Shown: in pieces, positions 31,913-39,771 of the stretch
Position numbering within the stretch: position 1 is the first letter of the stretch
Layout of the letters: each line of letters begins with the position of its first letter
Source: Pirellulales bacterium
Lineage (GTDB): Bacteria > Planctomycetota > Planctomycetia > Pirellulales > JAEUIK01
Length of the DNA: 64,000 nt
Assembly (NCBI GenBank): GCA_019694435.1
Contig: JAIBBZ010000006.1
Location: 124,001-188,000, forward strand
Direction: 5' to 3'
The notes under the pieces: model-generated
Database searches by the model: none
What the model saw: the letters and a program-made list of their open reading frames with translations, nothing else
Told to the model about the DNA's origin: nothing
Translations under genes and position numbers: made by a program

Positions 31913-34864
31913 TTAGTCGGCTGTGGCGCGGCTGTCATCTCGGCCGACCCAGCCATCGTCAATCCAACCCGTTTGTTTTACCCCGCTTGCCGAGGGGGAA
32001 GAAACCGAGCCTTTTGACCCGCTGCCAGGATTCTGCCGCAGCTCCCGCCGAGCGGGCTTCCAGGCCTGAGGTACGGTTTTTTTCTCCGGGGGGCCGTTCG
32101 CCGGGTCTTTCGCGACTTCCGCTGGTTGGCGAGGGGCAACTGACACCTGGTGCGAAACCTTGCGCAGCAGCGGGGCCGCGGCCTCGGGCTGGGGCAGCTC
32201 TTCCTGTGCCGGCGGCTCGACGCTTTCCGGCCGTGAGCCCGACTGCAATTCAGCAGGCAGATCGGTCCACTCGGGACCGACGGTGTTCTGGCAGTCGTCG
32301 CCCGAGAGATGTTTCGCCGCGAACGAGTCGCCGGTGATCGCGCCCGGATCGATCCACATGCCGTGCTCGTCGAGCAGGATGGTGCCCAGATCGAAGTCGA
32401 GCGAGACGCGCTGCACCTCGGTGTTGACCCACACGCTCAGAAAATCGTTTTGCACGTTGAGCAGGTCGCTCAAGGCCGAGAGCAAGTCACGGGCCGTGGT
32501 CGCGCCGAGTTGTTCACTCGTCTGGCCGGGCTGCGGCGGCCGTTTCAGGTTAAGTCGCGTCAGATCGACTTGCTCGAGCGCGACGAGCACCGCCTCGCGG
32601 CGGAGCTCGAAATTGAGCGCATTGAGATCGATCGTCCGCAGCGTCAACCGCAGCCCTTGCCGGATGCCGTCCTCCGAGGCGTAGTAGTTCCGCCGGGCCT
32701 GCTGGAATTCGATCAGCGATTGGCGGTACAGATTGCGTTCGGACAGCCGGGTCAGCGGGGCGTCGAATTCCAGGCCCACGCGCAGCCGGCCGGTCGTGTT
32801 GCGGAACCGGAAGGGATTGTCGTCGGTGCTGCTGATGTCGCCGTCGAAGACGAAGTCGACGTCGCTGCGCAGCTGGTTCGCATTGAACTCGATCAACCGC
32901 CAGCTATCGACCAGGCTGGCCCGGGCATTCATCAGGTCGAGCCGGTTGACCCGCGCGATGCGGAACGCCTCGTTCGCATCGAGTTCGACGCGGATCAGGT
33001 TGGTGCTGTCGAGGCGGATGCGCCCCTGGACGAGCGACAATTCGAACAACTCGTCGGCCAGATCGCTCAGCAGGCCGATCAACTGTTGCCGCACCTCGGG
33101 TCGGTCCGCCGCGGCCTCTTGGGCGAGCTGCTCGACGCGCGTGCGCGTGTCGCCCGAGCGCTTTTGAAAGTCGGTCAGATCGCGCTCTAGCTCCGCGAAG
33201 CGTTCGGCCAGTCGCGCCGAGTCGTACGCACTGCGATCGACGTCGCCGCGTTTGACCTCTTCGCGGCCGATCAGCCGGTCGAGCGTCTCGCGACGACGGG
33301 GCAAGGCTTCGCGCAGCGTTTCCATGTCCCGTTCGACGATCGCCAGGTGCGCGGCTTCGAGCCGGGCACCCTCTTGCGCGGCGCGAATGCCCGCGGCGAG
33401 GCCGCCGGACTCGGGATCGTCGGTGCGCAGTTGTTCGAGCGCGTCGAGCACCGTGTTTTGCGAGTCGGTCAACTCCGGATCGAGCAGATTGAACTGGTCG
33501 AGCAACCGATCGTTGATCTCCAGCAGCAAATTGGGCGGCAAACCCAGGTTGACCTTGTAGGCGTCGAGCGCCGTGTCGAAGGCGGCCTTGGTGTTGAGCA
33601 GCACGCTTTGCGCATTGAACAGCGCCTGCCGCGTCTGCTCGACTTGCAGACGGTTGTCGATCCGGCCGGCCTCGTATGCGGCTTCGAGCTGCGCGAGACT
33701 GGCCCGCAATCCGGCGACGTTGGCCTCCTGATTGCGGATCTGCAGTTGGTCCTGCAGCAGGCCCAGATAGCCGTTGGCCTGGGCCGCACCGGCGCCGCCG
33801 GCAAACCCACCGCCGCCGCCGCCACTGCCGCCCGCGCCGCCGACCCGGCCAAAGCCGCCCGTACCGATCCCGGAGAAGCCTTCCAAACCCGAACCGCCGA
33901 AGAAACCACCGCGGCGTTGCGGACCCTGGCCCGGATCGCGGCCGGTGTAGACATTCACGAAGAAGCCCTGGCGATAGCGCTCCATCTGCCGCACGTTGGC
34001 CAGCAAGGTGCGCTCGGCCAGCGTCAAGCGTTCCAGCACCACGGCGCGGCTGCCGGCACGCAACAGTGGCTGCACGAACGTGAACGCGGCCAGCGTGTTG
34101 GCCTGATAGCTGTCGGGCCCGGAGAGCTGCCACATGATCTGGTTGGCCAACCCCACGACCAGCGTGCCGCCGCTGGCGAACAGCCGCGTGGCCTGCGTGG
34201 CCACCGGTGCGCGGGCCGGCGTCTGGCTGCGCAGCCGCAGTTTGCTGGCCGAGCCGAAGCTGTTGAGGGCCTCGCCCTCGCTCTGGTAATCGATGCCGTA
34301 ACCGGCGAAGAACTGCGTGTCGAAGCGGAACCGCTCGAACGCCACGTCGAGCGCCGACAAGTAGAGCTGTTCGAGTTGATTTTGATAATTCCGCGAATTC
34401 AACCGCGCCACGTCGACGGTCCCGCGCAGATCGAGCACGAGCACGCCGTCTTCGTTGGTCGGCAAGAAGGCCGCCCAATTCGGGTTCTCGGCCGTATCGA
34501 TGTCGCCGTTGAGATGCCAACAGCAAAAGCCGTGCTTGTCGTCGACACAATGCATCAGCCGATGCGACACGGGATCGTCGGGTGGCATCGCGGGTGCCAC
34601 CTTGCAAGTTGGATCGAACAACCGGGAACGCGAGTCGATATTGATCGAGTAGTCCTGCAAGTCCCAGCGGGGATCGTTGATCTTCTCGTTGATCCGTGCG
34701 TAGGCGTCCAAGTCGGCTTGCCGCAAGGCAAAGGCCCGGGAGCAACCCGTACCGGCGAACAACGCCGTCCCCACGAGCAAGGTGGCCGCCGCGAGCACCG
34801 CCCGGTAGACGACGTGTGCGATCACGCGCCGCAAGAACAGCCCACGCGTCGAGGAGCCATTCAT
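31913..34864 (-). CDS. Very large TolC-like outer-membrane efflux protein
   Basis: A 983-residue outer-membrane factor, about twice the usual TolC/OprM length. Residues 1-41 form a signal with a possible lipidated Cys41 (LFAGTGCS). An N-terminal region of roughly 120 residues with several Cys/His (HRLMHCVDDKHGFCCWH) precedes the efflux repeats. TolC-type repeats start near 155 and recur at about 260-300 and 365-440 (LAQLEAAYEAGRIDNRLQVEQTR), and again in the second half (about 690-850). A glycine-rich insert occupies about 318-360. The C-terminus (about 880-983) is disordered and Pro/Glu-rich. The ATG at 34864 overlaps the marR stop by four bases, proving coupling. It supplies the outer-membrane channel of the efflux operon. 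Confidence 0.9.
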   Translation of the reverse strand: MNGSSTRGLFLRRVIAHVVYRAVLAAATLLVGTALFAGTGCSRAFALRQADLDAYARINEKINDPRWDLQDYSINIDSRSRLFDPTCKVAPAMPPDDPVSHRLMHCVDDKHGFCCWHLNGDIDTAENPNWAAFLPTNEDGVLVLDLRGTVDVARLNSRNYQNQLEQLYLSALDVAFERFRFDTQFFAGYGIDYQSEGEALNSFGSASKLRLRSQTPARAPVATQATRLFASGGTLVVGLANQIMWQLSGPDSYQANTLAAFTFVQPLLRAGSRAVVLERLTLAERTLLANVRQMERYRQGFFVNVYTGRDPGQGPQRRGGFFGGSGLEGFSGIGTGGFGRVGGAGGSGGGGGGFAGGAGAAQANGYLGLLQDQLQIRNQEANVAGLRASLAQLEAAYEAGRIDNRLQVEQTRQALFNAQSVLLNTKAAFDTALDAYKVNLGLPPNLLLEINDRLLDQFNLLDPELTDSQNTVLDALEQLRTDDPESGGLAAGIRAAQEGARLEAAHLAIVERDMETLREALPRRRETLDRLIGREEVKRGDVDRSAYDSARLAERFAELERDLTDFQKRSGDTRTRVEQLAQEAAADRPEVRQQLIGLLSDLADELFELSLVQGRIRLDSTNLIRVELDANEAFRIARVNRLDLMNARASLVDSWRLIEFNANQLRSDVDFVFDGDISSTDDNPFRFRNTTGRLRVGLEFDAPLTRLSERNLYRQSLIEFQQARRNYYASEDGIRQGLRLTLRTIDLNALNFELRREAVLVALEQVDLTRLNLKRPPQPGQTSEQLGATTARDLLSALSDLLNVQNDFLSVWVNTEVQRVSLDFDLGTILLDEHGMWIDPGAITGDSFAAKHLSGDDCQNTVGPEWTDLPAELQSGSRPESVEPPAQEELPQPEAAAPLLRKVSHQVSVAPRQPAEVAKDPANGPPEKKTVPQAWKPARRELRQNPGSGSKGSVSSPSASGVKQTGWIDDGWVGRDDSRATAD

Positions 34865-35409
34865 GGCTGGGCCTCCTCGACTTCGTGGTCGAGGGACACG
34901 ATGCGCAACGCCGGCGCACCGGGGTCCTTGATCGCTATTTGAAAGTGACGCAGCGCCGCACCCAGCTCGCGAACTTCGGCGGCCGAGACGTGCCGTTCGG
35001 CGTCGGCCAGCCAAGGCTCGAGCCGCGCCAACACGGCATCGAGCAATTGGCGGCCCTGCGACGTGGGCAACCAGACTTGGCGTCGGCGATCGCGCGGATC
35101 ACGATGACCGGCGATCAGCCCCCGTTGCTGGAGCCGCTCGACCAGCGCGCTGATCTGCGCCGCCGACACGCCCAGTTCGGCGGCCAGCTGGTTTTGGTGC
35201 AGGCCCGCCGGCACGGCCGACTGGCAATTCCAGAGCAAGCAGAACTCGACGTCGCCCAGCCCGGCCGCTTCGGCCCTGTGGGCCAGGGCGGCGCGCAGCA
35301 GCCGGCTGCATTGCGTCGCGCGCTGCACCAGCTCGCCCCACGGCGCAAACCGCTGCCCCGCGGTGAGCGGAGCCGTGGTTGGTTCGCTTTGCGTCTTGCC
35401 GTTGGCCAC
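34861..35409 (-). CDS. MarR-family transcriptional regulator
   Basis: A 182-residue winged-helix regulator of the MarR family. The core reads LAAELGVSAAQISALVERLQQRGLIAGHRDPRDRRRQVWLPTSQGRQLL, with the recognition helix and the typical DPRDRR wing. MarR proteins usually repress an adjacent efflux operon and release DNA on binding a small ligand or oxidant; one cysteine (TQCSRLL) and another (EFCLLWNC) could take part. The start at GTG 35409 was chosen because AAAGG lies eight bases upstream. TTG 35481 or GTG 35436 would lengthen it across a tandem repeat. It is the first gene of the five-gene pump operon, four bases overlapping the TolC-like gene, so autoregulation of the whole operon is expected. 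Confidence 0.9.
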   Translation of the reverse strand: MANGKTQSEPTTAPLTAGQRFAPWGELVQRATQCSRLLRAALAHRAEAAGLGDVEFCLLWNCQSAVPAGLHQNQLAAELGVSAAQISALVERLQQRGLIAGHRDPRDRRRQVWLPTSQGRQLLDAVLARLEPWLADAERHVSAAEVRELGAALRHFQIAIKDPGAPALRIVSLDHEVEEAQP

Positions 35410-35452
35410 CGGCCAAACCTTTCGCGTCGGATACACCCCGTTACGGCTGAAA

Positions 35453-35497
35453 GATTCGGCATTGAACGATTCCGACTTCAACGATTCTGACGAATCG
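35453..35497. promoter_or_regulatory. Three 15-bp tandem repeats with a palindrome: candidate MarR operator
   Basis: Three consecutive 15-bp units starting GATTC lie at 35453-35467, 35468-35482 and 35483-35497. The last unit completes a perfect inverted repeat CGATTC-TGAC-GAATCG at 35482-35497, a 16-bp palindrome of the size bound by MarR dimers. The block lies 44-88 bases upstream of the chosen marR start. It is also open in the marR frame, so a coding explanation is possible if the start is TTG 35481. Confidence 0.5.
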
Positions 35498-35720
35498 AGC
35501 GGTGGGGCACGCCGCGTGACGCGTGTCGCAGCGAATGGATCGCCGTCAATCCAGGTAGTTTTCGCCTTCAGGGCAGTTTGCGGAATCTTGACCGCCTATT
35601 CCGGTCGGCCTAAGATCGACGAAGGCGATGAGCGACGTAAGTCCTTGCGCAATCGTGTCCTGAGCAGGCTCGGCCAGCTCCTTCACGCGGCAAAATCGTC
35701 TAGCTGTTCGCGCCAACTTC

Positions 35721-35772
35721 TTCGACGAGCACACCGGTTCGATGAGCACACTGGGTCGATGAGCACACTGGG
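35721..35772 (+). repeat. Three tandem copies of a 17-18-bp unit at a gene start
   Basis: Near-identical units with the core TCGATGAGCACACTGGG lie at 35721-35738 (degenerate), 35738-35755 and 35756-35772. Two copies contain the ATG-AGC-ACA start sequence, but only the ATG at 35759 is in frame with the downstream gene. Confidence 0.85.
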
Positions 35773-36814
35773 CAAGGTCTTCGCCGGATTGGTCATCGTG
35801 GCCGCCCTGGGATTCTTCTTCCTGGGCATGCTGGCGCTGCAGGCGCATCGCTCGTGGGGTGAGGCGAACGAGAATGCCAAGCAGCAGCTCGAACAGGCCA
35901 TCGAACAGGTGAAAGTCACCCGCTGGGGGCAGCTCCAAGGCGGCAAGCTCGTCAAGCCGGGCATCGTGCAGAAAGTCGCCGAGCTGCATGGGCTGCTCGT
36001 CGATCGCGGTCGCGTCTGGTACCAGGTCACTCCCAGTGCCGTCGATCCGATGACCGGAGCGACCAGCGTGGAAGTGGCCAACCCCAGCCCGCATCAGATT
36101 GTCGGCGGATCGATCCTGAACGTGTTCGAGGACAAGCCGCGCGGCGAGGGGGGACAGTTTCTCGGACAGTTCCGCGTGACGGGCCTCGAAGGCGACACCA
36201 AGGTGGCGCTCGCCCCGGCGATGACGATGAGCCCCGAGTCGCTCCAGCGCCTGGCTGCCAGCCAGGCGGCGGGTGGCACTTGGACCATCTACGAGCTGTT
36301 GCCCCGGGACCGTCATGAGCTGTTCACGACGCTCGACGACGAGGCGCAAAAGGCCCTGTTGCCTGCCGAGACGGTGCAGGAGTATCTCAAGGACGGGAAA
36401 GACGCCGATCCGAACGATCCTCAAGACCGGCAGGTCGATCGCAAATACGTGCGCCGGCTGCGCGATTACAACGTGCTGTTCCGCGATCTCGATCAGCAAA
36501 TGGCCGTGCTCCGCGATCGCGTCGCCTCGGCCGAGGTCGACCAGCAAAACATGGACGCGGCGCTGGCCGACGCCCAGAAACACGTCGAGTTCGAACGCGC
36601 CACGATCGCCTCGCTGAAGACCGAGCTGGCCGAGCTGCAGGCCGAGCTGACGGCCGTTACCAAGCATCGCGAGACGCTCGAGGCCGGGCTGGCCCAGACG
36701 CGCGCCGATGTAGCGCGGCTGGTCGAGGCCAACGAGCAGCTCGTCGATCAATTGGCGGCCCAGCAGGGCGTGGTCCGCGCGCCGGGCGACCGCGCCGATT
36801 ACGAAGAGCCCTGA
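35759..36814 (+). CDS. Membrane-anchored coiled-coil protein
   Basis: A 351-residue protein of unknown function. Residues 5-30 are a membrane helix (VFAGLVIVAALGFFFLGMLAL). Residues about 35-190 form a compact region without recognised family (GGKLVKPGIVQKVAELHGLLVDRGRVWYQV and SVEVANPSPHQIVGGSILNVFED). Residues about 240-340 are a continuous coiled coil (DQQMAVLRDRVASAEVDQQN and further heptads). The topology suggests a periplasmic or cytoplasmic spacer anchored in the inner membrane. The start lies in the third copy of a tandem repeat. It is divergent from the efflux operon across a 349-base gap that carries both repeat clusters. Confidence 0.75.
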   Translation: MSTLGKVFAGLVIVAALGFFFLGMLALQAHRSWGEANENAKQQLEQAIEQVKVTRWGQLQGGKLVKPGIVQKVAELHGLLVDRGRVWYQVTPSAVDPMTGATSVEVANPSPHQIVGGSILNVFEDKPRGEGGQFLGQFRVTGLEGDTKVALAPAMTMSPESLQRLAASQAAGGTWTIYELLPRDRHELFTTLDDEAQKALLPAETVQEYLKDGKDADPNDPQDRQVDRKYVRRLRDYNVLFRDLDQQMAVLRDRVASAEVDQQNMDAALADAQKHVEFERATIASLKTELAELQAELTAVTKHRETLEAGLAQTRADVARLVEANEQLVDQLAAQQGVVRAPGDRADYEEP

Positions 36815-37012
36815 TCTGGCTGGGCCATCTGCCGGCGCTGCGCCACCGAGCGGCACGCTGGCACTCTTGAGTTGACCCGTCGCGGCTCAGGCGCGCAAAA
36901 AATCGCACCTTTCCGCTGGAGTGCGGCGGATCGATTGCGCGGAAAATGTTAGGATTCGGAAGCGGCGCGGCAAGTTCATGCTGCGCGTCGCCGCCTCGAG
37001 GGCCTGGGCCGG

Positions 37013-37882
37013 ATGGGACTTTACGACCGCGACTATTTGCGCGACGAAGACGACAGCTCGTGGACGCGCGGGCGATCGATGGTCGTCAACCTGATCATCG
37101 CCAACGTGGCGGTTTATCTGCTCGATCAGCTCTCCGCGGCCACGCCCGGCGGCGGGCGATGGCTGAGCGACTTGCTGTCGTTGCGCGTCGGCACTTTGAC
37201 CGTGCCGTGGGAGTGGTGGCGATTCCTCACTTGCGGGTTCGCCCACGCCCCCGACGACATCATGCACATCCTGTTCAACATGATCGCGCTCTACTTCTTC
37301 GGGCGCGACGTCGAAGCCGTCTACGGCCCGAAGGAGTTCTTGCGCGTCTACCTGACTTCCATTGTGCTCGGCGCCGTGGTCTGGGCCGGCGTCGAAGCGC
37401 TGCAAGGCGCGAACCCGCAGACCAGGATGCTGGGGGCATCCGGCGCCGTATCGACGGTGCTGGCGCTGTTTGCCTGTCATTTTCCCAACCGCACGATCCT
37501 GCTGGGCATGTTCTTGCCGGTTCCGGCGTGGGCGGCGGTCGGGCTGATGTTCATCGGCGACATCCTGACGGCGACCGGCGCCACGCACAGCAACGTGGCC
37601 GCCGCGGTGCACATCACCGGCTTTGTGTTCGGGTTCATCTACTACCGCACCGGCTGGAACTTGGGGCGCGTCCTGCCCAACTGGTCCCGGACCGTCAAGC
37701 TGCGGCGGTCGAAGCTCAAGCTGCACGATCCGGGCCGCGAACCGCAAGACACGCGCTCGTTCGAGGCCCGCGTCGATGCGGCCCTGGAGAAGGTGCTGCG
37801 CTCGGGCGAGGCAAGCCTGACGGCGGAAGAGCGCAAGCTCCTCGAAGAGGCCAGCCGGCGCTATCAAGCCCGCCGCCGGTAG
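37013..37882 (+). CDS. Rhomboid-family intramembrane serine protease
   Basis: A 289-residue membrane protease that cleaves transmembrane segments. Six helices are predicted between about 22 and 215. The catalytic Ser143 is in MLGASGAVSTV, the partner His200 in VAAAVHITGFVFGF, and the conserved HILFNM with His85 and Asn89 forms the oxyanion region. All key residues are present, so the enzyme should be active. The cytoplasmic C-terminus (about 225-289) is charged and ends in EERKLLEEASRRYQARRR. The start ATG 37013 fits the usual short N-terminus. It is in a short plus-strand group after the coiled-coil protein and convergent with the redoxin gene. Substrates are unknown. Confidence 0.95.
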   Translation: MGLYDRDYLRDEDDSSWTRGRSMVVNLIIANVAVYLLDQLSAATPGGGRWLSDLLSLRVGTLTVPWEWWRFLTCGFAHAPDDIMHILFNMIALYFFGRDVEAVYGPKEFLRVYLTSIVLGAVVWAGVEALQGANPQTRMLGASGAVSTVLALFACHFPNRTILLGMFLPVPAWAAVGLMFIGDILTATGATHSNVAAAVHITGFVFGFIYYRTGWNLGRVLPNWSRTVKLRRSKLKLHDPGREPQDTRSFEARVDAALEKVLRSGEASLTAEERKLLEEASRRYQARRR

Positions 37883-37894
37883 TGGCGCGCGGCG

Positions 37895-39682
37895 CTACTC
37901 GCTCGCGGCATCGGCCTGCGCGGTATCTCCGTGTTCGCCCACCGGCGAGACGGTCTGAAACACACCGAACATCATTTCTTCCCAGGTCTGCTCGCCGAAA
38001 TGGACTTCGGCCGTTGGATCGGGGTTCGCCGGGTTATCGGCCGAGTTGTCGAACCGCGCATAGCAATGCAACCGGCTGCCGCTCGGCACGAGCAGCGGCT
38101 CGGCCAGGTCGTAGCGCAACTGCCAATTGAAGTCGTAGCGCGGCACGTCGAGCAACACCTCGCGACTGCCGTCGGGTCGCTCCAGCTCGAAGCGAAACGC
38201 CTTGCCGCGCAAATGCATGTGCGGGGCCAGGTTCAAGAGCAGGGTGTCGGTCTTGAAACGGCGCTTCGATGCGAGCGCATAGTCCGGGTCGCCGGGCGGA
38301 ATGCGGATGCCGATGTTGCCCGTGATCTCGTTGTGCACCTCGCGCTCGACCTGGTCGGCCGGCACGAACTTCAGGCCCAGGTAGCTGCGGTCGGTCGTTT
38401 CGTAACCGACCGGCGTGTAGTGCATTTGAAACACGATCTTCGAGCCTGCGGGAATGCGCAGCGCCGTTCCCTGTGGATAGACGAACGGTGGCGAGCCGGG
38501 GGCATATCCGGCAATCTGGTTGGCCACTTGGCTCATTTGCCGGTTGCCGCCGGGCGGGATGAAATAGGCCAGGTGATGATGTACGACCGCACGGTTGCCC
38601 GGCCGCGCCTCGGCCGCCTGAACCCAGCGATCCTCGGTGAAGCCGGGGTCGATCTCGTAATTCTGATAATCCATCACCCCCGTCGCCGGAATCGTGCACG
38701 GCTCGTCGCTCATGTAATACACCGCGTCGGGCTCGTCGATCTGCCAGCCGGTGGCGAATTGCCGAGGCGACGGCAGCTCGGCCGCGTCGCCCTCGGGCGT
38801 GCCGTGGTCGATCCAGGCGAACAACGTCGCCAGCTCGGCATCCGACAGTCGGGCCTCGTTGGCAAAGCGGCCATGCCGGGGATCGGCAAACCAGGGCGGC
38901 ATTCGCCGCTGCGATACGACTTCGCGAATCATCGGCGCCCAACCCGCCACCTCCTCGTAGGTGGTCAACGGGAACGGCCCGACCTCGCCGGGGCGATGGC
39001 ACGACACGCAATGCGCCTGTAAGAGCCGCGCGACCTGGTTGCAATACGTCACCTCGCCGTGCGGCTCGACCGTCGGGACACGACCAATCAGGCAGCCGGG
39101 CGCCTCGGTCTCGCTTACGCTCACGGCCTGTCCCGCGAGCAGTTCATCGAGCGCGATGGCCAGGTCGCGGCGGCCGACCTGGGCCCGTTGCACGCCGACG
39201 CCGTACTGATCGTCGATCCGCCCGTGATAGCGCACCGTGCGGCCGGAATCGAGGACGAACACCTCGGGCGTGCGCGCGGCGCCGAGCCGGTCGATCACAT
39301 CGCCGCGGGGATCTTTCAGCAGCGGGAACTCGATCTGCTGCTGTCGGGCAAACGCGCCGAGCGCGTTCAGCGAATCTTGGCGATTGGCGTTGATGGCCAA
39401 GAACTGCACGCCGCGTCCCTGGTACTCGGTCGCCAACTCGACCAGCCGTCGGGCGTACAGCTTCACCAGCGGACAATCGTTACCCAACACGGCGACGACC
39501 ACGACCGGCCGATCGGCGAACTCGGCCAGGGACCAGGTGCGGCCGCGAAAATCCGTCAGCGCAAAGTCGTCGATCTGGCGTCCCACGCGGGGCGCGGTCG
39601 CGTCTTCGGCCTGGCCCAACGAAACGCCCGTCAAGAGGCCCACGCAGACGATCGACGCCAACCAACCGCAACACGCGCGCAT
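37895..39682 (-). CDS. Redoxin-cytochrome-copper monooxygenase-like fusion
   Basis: A 595-residue exported three-part protein. Residues 1-24 are a signal peptide. Residues 30-190 are an AhpC/TSA-type peroxiredoxin or thioredoxin-fold domain with a single conserved Cys70 (VLGNDCPLVKLYA). Residues about 205-300 include a CVSCH haem site at 225-229 with Met261 in QRRMPPW as possible distal ligand. Residues 320-575 resemble the copper type II ascorbate-dependent monooxygenase fold, with candidate copper ligands in VVHHHLAYF at 367-374, QMHYTP and APHMHLRGK. This fusion recurs in planctomycetes and related phyla; the reaction is unknown. ATG 39682 was preferred over GTG 39700. It lies 89 bases after the haem-propeller gene on the same strand. 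Confidence 0.85.
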   Translation of the reverse strand: MRACCGWLASIVCVGLLTGVSLGQAEDATAPRVGRQIDDFALTDFRGRTWSLAEFADRPVVVVAVLGNDCPLVKLYARRLVELATEYQGRGVQFLAINANRQDSLNALGAFARQQQIEFPLLKDPRGDVIDRLGAARTPEVFVLDSGRTVRYHGRIDDQYGVGVQRAQVGRRDLAIALDELLAGQAVSVSETEAPGCLIGRVPTVEPHGEVTYCNQVARLLQAHCVSCHRPGEVGPFPLTTYEEVAGWAPMIREVVSQRRMPPWFADPRHGRFANEARLSDAELATLFAWIDHGTPEGDAAELPSPRQFATGWQIDEPDAVYYMSDEPCTIPATGVMDYQNYEIDPGFTEDRWVQAAEARPGNRAVVHHHLAYFIPPGGNRQMSQVANQIAGYAPGSPPFVYPQGTALRIPAGSKIVFQMHYTPVGYETTDRSYLGLKFVPADQVEREVHNEITGNIGIRIPPGDPDYALASKRRFKTDTLLLNLAPHMHLRGKAFRFELERPDGSREVLLDVPRYDFNWQLRYDLAEPLLVPSGSRLHCYARFDNSADNPANPDPTAEVHFGEQTWEEMMFGVFQTVSPVGEHGDTAQADAASE

Positions 39683-39771
39683 GACCTGGACCCTCGACAC
39701 AGGGAAAAAACGGCCACTTGTCGAATGCGATCTCGATCCTAAGTCGGCCAGCGCGACGGGTGAAGTCTCGC

